Part shown: positions 36,182 to 47,902 of the stretch, in pieces | How the letters are laid out: every line of letters starts with the position of its first letter | Position numbering within the stretch: the stretch's first letter is position 1 | Source: Ashinkailepas kermadecensis | Lineage: Eukaryota > Arthropoda > Thecostraca > Neolepadidae | Direction: 5' to 3' | Length of the DNA stretch: 64,000 bases | NCBI GenBank assembly: GCA_034440615.1 | Contig: JAOTOM010004875.1 | Location: forward strand, 348,501 to 412,500 | The notes under the pieces: generated by a model | The model's input: only the letters and a program-made list of their open reading frames with translations | Databases searched by the model: none | What the model was told of the DNA's origin: nothing | Made by a program: the position numbers and the translations under genes

Positions 36182-37214
36182 TAGGCTTAATAAGAGCCAC
36201 ATGGGCCCATCTGGGTTAGGCCTATCTAGAAAAGGTACAAGAAATGTACATACTTTCATCCTAATCAATACCTTACCCCAAGTTCCTAGGAAGCTATATA
36301 TCCCAGCCTATCTAGCACCATTCACTTGCTATTGCATAACTCCCTCACAATTACAAGCTCCTCCCATCGTGGTGCTGAAGAACCCAGTCCACCAGTATCC
36401 CACACACCTATCAATGCCTATCTACCACAGCTATCCAGCCCTATTTCCCTGATCCCTCTCAACACATGTTGATTGAATGCCTTATCAATAATTTTCCAAC
36501 TGCAACCATGCCTGCTTAAAGGAGTCTGTGCCGTGCACACTTACTTAACATAAATATCACCCAACCCATCACAAATTAGAACTAAAAAACAAGATTTTCC
36601 TGTCTAAAAAATGTGTCCACCCTACTTTAAAATACATTCAATGAGGAGCTCCCCACAACATCAGCAGGCAGCCCATTCCACTGATCAACAACCCTTTGAC
36701 TGAAGACCTGTTGTCGCTTAACTGTCCTACACCTCAACTTGTCTAACCTGAATTGATGACCCCTGTGTGCTACTCTAAACTGAAGAGCACCATTTAAATT
36801 GACCTTATCTAGTCCTTTAACAATTTTGTACATTTCAATCATGTCCCCCCTTAATCTCCTATACTTGAGAGAGTACATATATAATGCCACAAGCCTTTCT
36901 CCCTATTCTAAGTTACTTATTCCACTGATGAGTCTAGTTGCTTTGCGCTGCACTCTTGCTATCTTATTTATATCTTTTTCTAGGTAGGGGTTCATCTTGT
37001 ACAGAATATTCCAAGTGGGGTCGCATATATGCTAAATACAGTTTTTTCATGACTTCCTTGCTCTTATATATCACACTTCTAGTAATGAGTCCCAGCATTC
37101 TGAGTGCCCTGTTCCTAGCTGAGATACATTGTTTTTCTGCTTTAATGTCTTTTGAAACCAACACACCTAAGTCCCTTTCCTCTTCAATAACATCCAGTTC
37201 CCTCCCTCCTCTCA
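36182..37214 (-). mobile_element. LINE copy A, 5'-truncated (minus strand)
   Basis: On the minus strand the end of a LINE reading frame can be followed: RELDVIEEE, ALRMLGLITRSVIYKS, LAYMRPHLEYS, then MYSLKYRRLRGDMIEMYKIV and FSQRVVDQWNGLPADVV, then a 3' untranslated region ending GGCTCTTATTAAGCC at 36,184. Frameshifts interrupt it near 36,900 and 36,960. It belongs to the same family as copies C and D. Confidence 0.85.
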
Positions 37215-37990
37215 GCCTTCTATACCTAAGTGAAAACCTTAAATGTCTTCAATCTTAACTCATATGCCAAGTTTCTTGTACCATTAACCATTTTTGTTGC
37301 CCCCTGCTATACTCTTTACAAAGGCCAAAAATCGTTTTTCATTACTAGGGGCCTAAGCTTGGACACAGTATCCCAAATGTGGTCTGACATATGAACAGTA
37401 AAGCTTCCTGATGACTTCCTCATTTTGGTATGATACATTCCTATTTATTTCCCCAAGCATTCTTAGTGCCTTCTTCCTGGCTTCCTTGCTCTGTTCTGAT
37501 GCCCCACATTTTGTGATCAAAAGAACACCTAAGTCCTTTTCCTGCTGAGTCAGGGATAGTACTTGGCCACCCATCAAGTATGGAGCCTTCATATGCTGCC
37601 TGCCTACATGCATGATGTTGCACTTATTAAAACTAAATTTCATTTGCCATTTTTCGAACCACTTCACAAGTTCGTCTAAGTCTTTCTGCAGCGAGACCTG
37701 TTCATGGTGTCCTGTTATTGCCCTAAAGGCCTTCAAATCATCCACAAATTTCAAAACCTTAATGCTTAGGCTGCTTGTAATGTTATTTACAAATATAATG
37801 AACAATAGTCGCCCCAGTACTAACACCTGGGGACTCCACTTACGAACATTTTGTCATGATGAATTTGTACCACTTAACATCACTCTCTGCTGTCTCTCTG
37901 AAAGCCACAACTCTATCCATTTTACGATGCTACCTGCAATACCATGGACCTGAAGCTGAGGTAATATAAACACTGATTTAAACTGCTTGC
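37215..37990 (-). mobile_element. LINE copy B, 3'-truncated, related subfamily
   Basis: The minus-strand frame 37353-37826 reads LGRLLFIIFVNNI, then KFVDDLKAF (RT active-site region), KWQMKFSFNKCNIMHVG, KDLGVLL and YVRPHLGYCVQAW. Diverged sequence continues down to about 37,215, where it abuts copy A within a shared AGAAGGCTGAGAGGAGGG. The active-site YADD is changed to FVDD. Confidence 0.8.
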
Positions 37991-38120
37991 TCAGCAACTC
38001 AACCATCTCACCATCCTCACTTCAATTTTTAATTGATGACCTTTAATTGCATCATTTCTGTTAAATTCATACATCTCCCTGAGATAATACGGCTCCAAAC
38101 CATGAACAAATTTAAATACC

Positions 38121-38510
<390 letters not shown>

Positions 38511-38534
38511 GTATGTATGTACGTATAAAGTCAT

Positions 38535-38770
38535 CAAGTGTTAAGGCTTAATAAGAGCCACAGGGAGCCATCTGGGTTAAGCCTATCTAGAAAAGGTACT
38601 ATAAATGTACATACTCTGACCCCAATCAATCCCTTATCGCAAGTTCATAGAAAGCTATATATCCTAGCCTATCTAGCACCATTCACTTGCTACTGCATAC
38701 CACACTCAACAATTACAAACTCCTCCCATCATACCCATAGTGCTACCATAGACAATCTCATCAGTATCAC
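38535..38770 (-). mobile_element. LINE 3' untranslated fragment
   Basis: It matches the 3' end of copies A and D (GGCTTAATAAGAGCCACA in plus orientation). No coding part is attached. Confidence 0.75.
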
Positions 38771-38819
38771 ATCCTGAAGGAAGGTGCTGAATCCATTGCT
38801 AGGTATACCCTGTATAAAG

Positions 38820-39848
38820 TTATAAAGCATTCAGACTTAATAAGAGAACCAAAGGCCCATCCAGATAAGTCTGCAACTGGAAGACACCATAAGCCTGGTA
38901 AAAAGACCCACCCCAACCATCCCACATCCTGAAGAAACCAGCCCTCGAACATCCCACAGACCCATCAATGCCCATCCACCCTATCTATCCAGCCCTATTC
39001 CCCTGATCTCTCTTAACACATGTGGATTGAATGCCTTATCCATAATTTTCCACCTGCATCCATGCCTGCATAAAGGGGTCTGTGCCATGCACACTTACTT
39101 AACATAGATCTCACCCCATCCATAACAAATTATAACTCAAAAACAAGATTTTCCTGTATAAAAATATGTGTCCAGCCTACTTTTAAATACATTCAACGAG
39201 GAACTCCCCACAACATCAGCAGGCAGGCCATTCCACTAATCAACAACCCTTTGACTGAAGACCTGCTGTCGGTTAACTGTCCTACACCTCAACTTGTCTA
39301 ACCTGAATTGATTACCCCTATGTGATACTCTAAACTCAAGAGCACCATTCAAATTGACCTGATCTAGTCCTTTAACAATTTTGTACGTTTAATTCATGTC
39401 CACCTTTAATGTCCCATACTTGAGTGAGTACATATCCAATGCCACAAGTCTTTCTCCATATTCTAAGTGACCTATTCCACTGATGAGTCTGGTTGCTTTG
39501 CGCTGCACTCTTTCTAACATGTCTATATGTTTTTCTAGGTAGGGGCTCCATGCCTGCACATAATATTCCAAGTGGAGTCGCACATATGCTAAGTACAGTT
39601 TTATCATGACTTCTTTGCTCTTACATATCACACTTCTAGTAATGAGTCCCAGCATTCTGAGTGCCATATTCCTAGCGCAGCCACATTGTTGTTCTGCTTT
39701 AAGGTATCTTGAAACCAACACACCTAAGTCCCTTTCCTCTTCAATAACATCCAATTCCCTCCCTCCCATTGTATATCTTAAAATCTCACCTCCAGACTGC
39801 AGATGCATAACCTTACACAGTCATAGTTGAAAGACATCTGCCATTGAT
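38820..39848 (-). mobile_element. LINE copy C, downstream half (minus strand)
   Basis: The minus-strand frame 39389-39808 carries GGRELDVIEEERDLGVLVS, ALRMLGLITRSVICKS, YVQAWSPYLEKHIDMLERV and LEYGERLVALDMYSLKYG. Its upstream continuation is not adjacent: it lies at 41,010-41,240, because copy D is inserted between. The 3' end near 38,828 is diverged (ACTTAATAAGAGAACC). Confidence 0.85.
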
Positions 39849-41009
39849 TGCAGGAATTAGAGGACCTAAAAAAGTGGGCTGATCAATGGCAGATGTCTTT
39901 CAACCATGAAAAGTGTAAGGTTATGCATCTGGGGTCTGGTGGTGAGACTTTCAGATATACAACGGGAGAGAGGGAACTGGATGTTATTCAAGAAGAAACG
40001 GACTTAGGTGTGTTGGTTTCAAAAGACCCGAAAGCAGAAAAACAATGTAGGTCAGCTAGGAACAGGGCACTCAGAATGCTGGAACTCATTAATAGAAGTG
40101 TGATATATAAGAGCAAGGAAGTCATTAAAAAAAACTATACTTAGCATACGTGCGACCCCACTTGGAATATTCTGTACAAGCTTGGAGCCCCTACCAAGAA
40201 AAAGATATAGATAAGTTATAAAGAGTGCAGCGCAAAGCAACTAGACTCATCAGTCGAATAGGTAACTTAGAATATGGAGAAAGGCTTGTGGCATTAGATA
40301 TGTACTCACTCAAGTATAGGAGATTAAGGGGGACATGATTGAAATGTACACAATTGTTAAAGGACTAGATCAGGTCAATTTAAATGGTGCTCTTCAGTTC
40401 AGAGTAGCACACAGGGGTCATCAATTCAGGTTAGACAAGTTGAGGTGTAGGACAGTTAAGCAACAACAGGTCTTCAGTCAAAGGGTTGTTGATCAGTGGA
40501 ATGGGCTGTCTGCTGATGTCGTGGGGGTTCCTCATTGAATGTATTTAAAAGTAGGGTGGACAAATTTTTTAGACAGGAAAATCTTGTTTTTGATTTATAA
40601 TTTGTGATGGGTGGGGTGAAATTTATGTTAAGTAAGTGTGCACGGCACAGACCCCCTTAAGCAGGCATGGTTGCAGTTGGAAAATTATTGATAAGGCATT
40701 CAATCAACATGTGTTGAGAGGGATCAGGGGAATAGGGCTGGATAGCTGGGGTATATAGGCATTGATAGGTGTGTGGGATAATAGTGGACTGGTTTCTTCT
40801 GCACCACGATGGGAGGAGCTTGTAATTGTGAGGGTGTTATGCAATAGCAAGTGAATGGTGCTAGGTAGGCTTGGATGTATAGCTTCCTAGGAACTTGGGG
40901 TAAGGAATTAATTGGGATGAGAGTATGTACATTTCTAGTAACTTTTCTAGATAGGCTTAGCCCAGAGGGGCCATGTGGCTCTTATTGAGCTTTAACAGTT
41001 TATGACTTT
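39849..41009 (+). mobile_element. LINE copy D, inserted into copy C in opposite orientation
   Basis: A 5'-truncated LINE of 1,161 bp on the plus strand. Coding remnants are LEDLKKWADQWQMSFNHEKC, GERELDVIQEETDLG and, further on, GLDQVNLNGALQFRVAHRG; it ends GGCTCTTATTGAGC...TATGACTTT. It is flanked by a 6-bp direct repeat ATTGAT (39843-39848 and 41010-41015). Removing it restores the expected continuous minus-strand LINE (plus strand GCCATTGATCAGCCCAC). Confidence 0.88.
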
Positions 41010-41240
41010 ATTGATCAGCCCACTTTCTAGGTCCTCCAAGTCTAGTTGAATATTTATAGATTAATCACAACTGTTTGCCACTCCTACCAGCTTGATGTCA
41101 TCACCAAACTTCAACACTCTATTCCTCAGCCCTACGTCAATGTTATTCATAAAGATGATAAAGAGAAGTGGCCCTAGAAGAGCCCTGTGGTACTCCACTC
41201 AGAACATCCTTCCAATCAGATTTACATCCATTTAGCATTA
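41010..41240 (-). mobile_element. LINE copy C, upstream part
   Basis: Minus-strand remnants of the RT region ahead of the point where copy D inserted (ITDVG, DDIKLVG-type, LDLEDLESGLI). It ends at the following (TA)n tract. Confidence 0.75.
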
Positions 41241-41242
41241 CC

Positions 41243-41245
<3 letters not shown>

Positions 41246-41334
<89 letters not shown>
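41246..41334 (+). repeat. (TA)n microsatellite
   Basis: About 89 bp of pure TA. Confidence 0.97.
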
Positions 41335-41335
<1 letters not shown>

Positions 41336-41435
41336 ATAATTTCAGCTAGTCTTCTAGTTGGCCTAATACACATAACTTCATTTGTGTGGTCAAAGTATTT
41401 GCTGTGGCCAAAGAAGTAGGTATTCAAGAGATTAA

Positions 41436-41513
41436 GTACTTTAACTGTGAGGAAAACCTAGAATAGAATAGCCAATTCTATATGCTTCTAGGTTGTCCTC
41501 ACAGTTAATATAC
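41436..41513. ncRNA. Pre-miRNA-like hairpin (candidate)
   Basis: Arms of 22 bases at 41441-41462 (TTAACTGTGAGGAAAACC + TAGA) and 41487-41508 pair with one mismatch around a 24-base loop, and imperfect pairing extends outward. The arm length, loop size and single-hairpin layout match a microRNA precursor. A small foldback transposon is the alternative. No expression evidence is available. Confidence 0.35.
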
Positions 41514-42231
41514 TTTATTTTCTTACATGCCTGCTCCTTTGACCAGAGCAAATGCTTTGCTTCCTCGGTCAGTCATGATGGGTGCATAACCTTGCTTAAT
41601 CAAAGTTGCATATTGGCCAAACTGTGAAGTACAGCCAATATGCCAATATATGGCCAAGAAGTAAGAGGTTAGAAAGTCAAGAGGCTTAAGGCAAGCTCCT
41701 TTTCTACATACACACCTTTGAAATAAATCAATACAAAAAATGCACGTATGACATCACTACACACATAATTGGCATAGCATGGTGCAGGTGGGTGACTTTG
41801 CACATTTCCTTGCTTTCAGGTTGTGGGTGGTCAGCGGAGTCTGATTGGGGGCAGTGATACTGGCCACCTTCCAAATTCCAAACTGCATGGTACACAGAAC
41901 TGAACTTGGCAGCAGCAGCAACCTATATGTTCTTATATGTTTTTATGCACAAATAAACCTCATTCTTGGCCATGGCATGTATATAGAAATGCTGTATTCC
42001 CCTTAAATGGTGAAAGGTATGATGTTAAACTCACCTTTCAAGCTATTCTTTCTCCTAGACCCTGATGTGCATCATATCAATATGGAAAAATAGCATGCTA
42101 AAGGATGGCCGGATGAGCATTCATGTTTTTTTTCTGATGTATACTCATAGACTAGGATTCTTCCCTTGGATGGCCTCAAGTCCTCCAATACTGAATTCTG
42201 AATTTCAAACTAACTTGAGCATAGTACCTAC

Positions 42232-42596
42232 TGGTAATCTTCACATATTACCACACAATCTTAGTCAATGTCAGCTGACTGCTAGTCAGCAGTTAGTGAC
42301 ATCACTCCGAGTATGGAGAAAAACCTCCAGCCAAAGTCACTGGATGAACCTGGGGATCACCATGGATATCTTGAAGGGGTTGATCTGGTAATTATTATGG
42401 GGAGTCAGCAGAATAACTGAACATAACATAACCTGACTTAATATAATGCTCTTGGGTTCATTCAGTGAACCAAGCTGGAGGTTTTTACCCATACTTTGAG
42501 TGACGCCATGAACAGCTGACAGGCAGTCAGCTGTCTGTGACCTAGGTACATTGTTGATATAAATAAAGTGCAAGGGGTAATACTTGAAGATTACCA
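42232..42596. mobile_element. Foldback MITE, 365 bp
   Basis: The termini TGGTAATCTTCA and its complement at 42596 are followed inwards by long imperfect inverted arms. Paired phrases include GTCAGCTGACTG / CAGTCAGCTGTC and AAACCTCCAG / CTGGAGGTTT. A central ~100-base loop remains. No coding capacity; a target duplication is not clear. Confidence 0.75.
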
Positions 42597-42599
42597 TAT

Positions 42600-45460
42600 C
42601 CACCTAGGTGAAGCAGGGGAACCCAAACATGTTCCATTTCCAAACACCTACCTTTGGTCATGTTACATTCAGCATGCAAATAACAAAAAGATGACAGTAT
42701 TAATAAACAATGGACCTTTCTCTACCAAAATACGAATGTCCAATCACATAGTTATACCACTTCTTTGTTTATGGAATTAGCAAAGTTAACAGGCACCATT
42801 TTCAGGTTTCCGAGAGCAGTCAGCATATGAAAACCATAAGGAAGTGACTTCAGATAATTTTATTTCAATCACACCTGTATTTTTTAGTGCTACTGTTGTT
42901 TTGTGCAGAACAGTACAGTTAAGTAATCCTCCCTTTTGTTTTAAATATGGCACACCAAAACAACGTGTTTTGTTTAATGTTTTAAACTTGTTCTTTGTGA
43001 GTGGTTAGGGGATTTTCGTAGAAAGGAACCATTTGAATAAGTAAGGTGTTAATTTTGGCATTTGGTAAACACAGTACAATTACCCCCTCTTCAATCACCT
43101 CAGACCACCTACATACCTACGCACCTTCCTAGGCAGGAGTGGGAAACTTACTTTCCGGGTTGGGAGTAAGAGTGCATACCAACTTCTTCCGGAGTACATT
43201 TTCATGGACATAATTTTTGTATGCATGGAATCTGTTCACCAGTAACCAAAAAAACCTATGTAATCAGTACATACATAATATGCATAAGTAATATGCATTT
43301 TCATTTTTGGTCAAATGAAATGTCAAAACATAGGAACAAAGAAGTGAATAATTGATGGCATCACCAGGCAGCAACTCGTGATAAATAGCACTGTTGTCTC
43401 TCATAACTCACAGGAGCAATGCACTTTCCTTTCATTGTTGGTCTCAGTACAAGGCTAGCCATATAAAAAACAAACAAAAATGCTTCACACTTCACCCTCA
43501 TCTTAGAGTGCATACCTACCTACTCAGCCAATTTTATATGTAATATGAACACAACCACTCCCACACTCCGTTGGATGTGATAGGTGCACAGCAAAGGATC
43601 AGTCAATATCTTTTGTTTGCGTTACCACTGTCACTTGTGTTCGTTGCTAATGGCTATGATGTCATATCAAAAATACCTTGCATTGATTGGCTGACAGACA
43701 GATATCCGAACATAAAATTTTAACACAGCCAATTCTGATTGGCAGCCTCCAGGACTCTGTAGGATGTCTCTGGAAACTGTCAAATTTTCCCACTATATGG
43801 GTGGCAAGAACACAGGTTTTCAGAGTTGCAGCTTGAAACCCAGAGAACATTGTACTCAGTGTGCATGCTCACCATCTTGCAAGTGTTGTTGGTGCATTGT
43901 TGTCTGCAATACCAATGGTTGAGATTGATAGGAGTATGTGAAGCTGTAGTCTGGTTGCTGACTGCTACAGAAAGTGGTTAGTTTGAGTGGTGACTTAAGT
44001 GGAATAACCTTTTTTGGGTATATATCAAGATCAAGGTAAAATGTGACTTTTGGGATTTTTTTAATATGGGGTATTTGAATGTGGAAATGATGATGCGACT
44101 ACTCCTTTTCTCTGCAAATTATTACTTTTCAGTTAGCAAAGAAATATACTAGCAAAATCATCACTACAAATATAGCATATTGTGTATACTGGTTTTCCTG
44201 TTAGGTTAGGTTAGGTTAGGTTGTTTTATTTATTCTGATTTATTTATTTAGTAGTCCATAGACAAACCTTCTCAAAGCATTGGGGCTATAAGTTGCAGAC
44301 CTGTGCCTATGACGTCATCAGTTATATCGACCCAGTTGACTTAAAAGTAATCATTTGCTGTGAAAATGAGTGACCGCTGTGAAAATGACCATCTTCATCA
44401 TGTCAGAAAGCATACCATTACAGCAACAAAAATTTTTTAAAATCACATTTTACCTTGATCTTGATATTTACCCTTTTGGGGGCGTCATTCTGTGTTGGTT
44501 TTTATTGATATCTTTGTTCCCACATTTGTGTTGGATTACATGTGAAGCCCATCCTATCTAGTATGAACCTGGAGTGCAAAAATGTTTTCAGAGATTCAAT
44601 CTCTTAAGAAGTGCCCTAATTCCCACCCTGTTCCTAGGTACCTACCTACTCTATTGTCTTGAAAGTCCTCAATATTGGCATTGCTGGATCACCGAAATAA
44701 TTTCCTGAATGCTCCGTAACTGTTCATTCACTTATAACAAACGTTTTTCGTCAGTGGACTACTGAGCGAAAATTCATTTCCATTGCATGCATACGTCGCA
44801 TTCACATTAGGACTACCATGCTAACACATTGACGAAGCCAATTGCATCATTCTTGCAGTCTCCAGAGGTTCCAAAAGAAATAACACCTATCATATGAGTT
44901 ATGCAAAGATAGCTTCCGACTATTTCTATCTGAATAATGTGACTTTAATTTAATAATTTATCACATTATCTATTTATTTCCCTTTTACTTACCGATAAGC
45001 AGCCGCTGACGTGTCGTTAGAGCGCCAGTTCTGCACCGGCATACCAGCTGACACGCTTGATGGAATATCACCAATAAAAGGAGCTGTTGCAGAAATGCTT
45101 GTCTGTGATTGGTCAAAAATTTGTACCCATCACTATGAAAAGTACTTGGCTCTCTGAAGACACAAATAGGCTCCAGCTTGGAGGGGATCCTATATGGCAT
45201 AACAGAAAAGCTTCCACGCATCTGGCAACATAGGCGGATACGGTTTATAATATGGGTATTTTCGGATACAAATTTGTGTTTTTAGCAGGATAATGGACAA
45301 TATTGTTAAATATGTGTCTCTTGCGCCTACTTAAACTTGAAAAAACCACTTATATCAAGCTAAACCGTTATTTTTTACTATCTCAGCACCCCATTTTTCA
45401 TATTCCTAGCGTCGCCTCATCTCGGTTCGGTACCGGACCGAGCCTATATTTGCATCATAA
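42600..45460. other. AT-rich sequence without a supported gene
   Basis: Only short repeats are seen: a TTAGG-like run at 44203-44222 and a duplicated GCTGTGAAAATGA near 44,360. No exon is recognised. Confidence 0.5.
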
Positions 45461-45613
45461 ACAGCGTATATGTCGAGCGGATGGTTGTGAGCGGTGGCCG
45501 ACCGTAGTCGTGCATCCCGGTTGTCCTGGAACGAGCTACCCAGAAGACTGCAAATAAAGGTACATCTCCTGTCATCTTGACTACGAGCAGTGGCAGAGAC
45601 CAGTGCCGTAACA

Positions 45614-45631
45614 TTGGTACTGAAACCCAGG
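45614..45631 (+). other. Primer-binding-site candidate of the BEL/Pao element
   Basis: TTGGTACTGAAACCCAGG follows the 5' LTR end (AACA) immediately. It contains the TGG expected opposite the CCA end of a tRNA primer; the tRNA was not identified. Confidence 0.5.
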
Positions 45632-45635
45632 GAAG

Positions 45636-47144
45636 ATGACAGCGGAACGGACCCGTATAGCATCTAAGGGTTGGCTCACCAGAGCGGCTAAGAAGCTCGA
45701 GGAGCTGCAACAGGAACAGCAAACAAGATTCGTGCGTAACGCTCCCCACAGTGACCGGCGCAACAGACAAGACCCGACTGCAGACGAGGTGGCAGAGGCA
45801 CGAGTCACATTGTTACGACTTGTGCAAAGGGAGTGCTTCTCGGCTGAGATTAAGGCTCTGAGACGAGGGAAGCAAATGCCAGCTAGCTCTCCCAACCACA
45901 GGTTATCGCTGTTTATTGACGATGGACTGCTTCGTGTTCGAGGTCGCCGGCAGTTTTCTGAGCTATCCTTTGAGGAAAAACACCCAGTGATCCTGCCGAA
46001 GGGTCGCCTTGCTTTCCTGCTTGTTCTAGAGTAGCACCAACTAATGAAACATTCTGGTGTGGTAACTCTGCTCACGGCTACCCGGTCCGAATTTTGGGTA
46101 ATTGGACTGCGCAGTATCGCGCGTCGTGTGATAAGAGGGTGCGTGCCTTGCCGCAGGCAAGACGCCGCAGCATGCTCGGAGCCGGCGGCTCCTCCCCCTA
46201 GAGACAGGGAAACACAGGCACCCCTATTTGCAGTGACTGGCCTCGACTTCGCTGGGCCTCTGTTTTCAGTTGATTTTCCGAAGAAGAAATTGTATATATG
46301 TTTGTTCACGTGTGCTGTGACCCGGGCGGTGCATCTAGAGCTTACGGAGTCTGTCATTTGAACATTTCATGATGGCTTTCCGTCGATTTACCGCGAGGAG
46401 AAGGATGCCATCTGTCGTATACTGGGACAATGCATGTACTTTCAAAGGTGCCGACACTTTTCTCTGTAAGTATTTTGGGCGGCTTGCTCCTACCCGGAAG
46501 TTCATCGTCCCCAATTTTCCATGGTGGGGAGGGTGGTGGGAGCGTTTGGTCCGTAAGTCATTGGGCAAACGCTGCCTGACTCGGACGGAGCTCGAAACTG
46601 TGATCAGTGAGGTAGAGGCGTGTATAAACTCGCGTCCTCTCACCTTCGTAGGAGATTTCCTAGATTGTCCAAACCCCGTTACACCTAACCATTTCTTGGC
46701 CGGCCCCAGTGTCGGCTTCCATGGGAGGTTCGTGGAGGACCAATCAGCAGTGGCGCCTCAGGCGCTGAGGGATGGAGCTCGTATTCGGGAGCAGCGACTT
46801 TGCAAGTTTTGGTCGGTATGGACTAGCGAGTATTTGCGGAACTTACCTCCTGCGGTGCGGGGAAAGTCACATGGTAAGCTAGAAATTGGCACAGTGGTGC
46901 TGATTCGAGAAGAGAGAATCACGCGCTTCAGGTGGGAGATAGGGTTGTGACCCAGCTCTTCCCAGGTAGGGACGGGCTGGTAAGGTCAGCAGAGGTAAGA
47001 ACTCCCAGCGGGCTCAAGACCAGAGCCATTCAGCGTCTCCACAGTCTTGAAGCCGTTACTACCTTTCCTGCGCCGGTCCTTTCGACTTTACCTCTCCCAA
47101 GCCTGAAGTACCCACTGCCTTCCCGCGGAACGTTTGTGCGGTGA
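45636..47144 (+). pseudogene. BEL/Pao gag-integrase fusion, broken
   Basis: The first ~30 residues (RTRIASKGWLTRAAKKLEEL) look like the start of a Pao-type Gag. They run directly into a Pol segment ahead of integrase (LVQRECFSAEIKALRRGK, DDGLLRVRGRRQFSELSFE), so a large deletion has fused the two. The integrase follows with HSGVVTLL, CVPCRRQD, the first Asp (VTGLDFAGPL), the second Asp (VVYWDNACTF) and Glu in WWGGWWERLVRKSLG, then EACINSRPLTFVG. It is broken by a TAG at 46032-46034, a frameshift near 46,350 and another near 46,935, after which LFPGRDGLVRSAEVRT continues. It cannot make an active protein. Confidence 0.9.
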
Positions 47145-47341
47145 GATGCGTTGCCGCGTGTGTACCGACATGTGCTGGAGTTATGTTTGCGAGTGTTTGT
47201 TATGTTTGTTCACCGCTGCTATTGATGTTAACAGCGTGCATTGTCTGTTCACCGCGAATGTAGTTTCTTCGTCGCGGTTCTGCTATGCTGATGTTGGCGT
47301 AGACATTCGGCGTTCTACGCCAGGTGGCCTGGGGAGGACGT

Positions 47342-47698
47342 TGGAGATTTAGCGGTTGTGGCGGCGATGACGGGCCCGATGACGGGACTATTGGCTGAGC
47401 TGCAGTGGGTCGACGTGCTGAATCGTGATTGGCGGACAGTGGTGGCGTGACCTAGCCCGGGGATATTCAGAGGACGCTGAGCCGGGAACAGGGTTTTAGA
47501 GAGCGTTGCGAGCTGTAGCGGACTGTGGTGGTGCAAAGAGTTGAGTGCGGTGGACGACTATGTCGAGCGGATGGCTGTGAGCGGTGGCCGACCGTAGTCG
47601 TGCATCCCGGTTGTCCTGGAACGAGCTACCCAGAAGACTGCAAGGTCGATCTCCGGTCATCTTGACTGCGAGCCGTGGCAGAGACCAATGTCGCAACA
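47342..47698 (+). repeat. 3' LTR of the BEL/Pao element
   Basis: It follows a purine-rich GGCCTGGGGAGGA and starts near TGGAGATTT. Its last 145 bp match the repeat at 45469-45613, and it ends GCAACA at 47698. The start is an estimate. Confidence 0.65.
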
Positions 47699-47725
47699 AC
47701 CACCTCGGCCGGAAGGGTGACTCAC

Positions 47726-47902
47726 CTTGTAGCCGTAGCCCAGCATGAGGCTGGCGTACTTGGTGGCCAAGTAGCGCTCTCGCTCCGTCATCTCGCAGGG
47801 CTGGCGCACGTCGTCGCCAGGCGGTGCACGTTCCCCCGGCGACCACAGAGACGACGGCGTGCGACCCTCGCTGCACGCCTTCGCCACCTGGTTACACTCG
47901 TC
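47726..47902 (-). CDS. unc-104: Kinesin-3 (KIF1A/unc-104) exon 8 of those in window
   Basis: 177 nt, phase 0 at both ends. The acceptor is TGTGTGAGCAG and the donor TACAAG followed by GTGAGTCAC. It encodes a serine/proline-rich linker and then CEMTERERYLATKYASLML, which corresponds to the segment following the conserved WRPRG region in KIF1 proteins (EREKELA-type). It is the last exon recognised: no PH-domain exon is visible in the remaining 47.7 kb to the left, so the next intron is very long or the rest is unrecognised. The acceptor, with the first five exon bases (GACGA), is repeated at 47935-47944 and 48028-48037. Confidence 0.75.

Larger units (their letters stand above)
45469..47698 (+). 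mobile_element. BEL/Pao LTR element, internally deleted
   Basis: It is bounded by direct repeats: 45469-45613 and the last ~145 bp of the 3' LTR (to 47698) share TATGTCGAGCGGATGG, CCGACCGTAGTCGTGCATCC and an end in AACA. The order is LTR, primer-binding site, gag start, integrase, LTR; protease, RT and RNase H are missing. It lies in an intron of the minus-strand kinesin gene, 27 bp beyond the donor of the exon ending at 47,726. The 5' LTR appears truncated on its outer side, so a target duplication cannot be tested. Confidence 0.85.
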
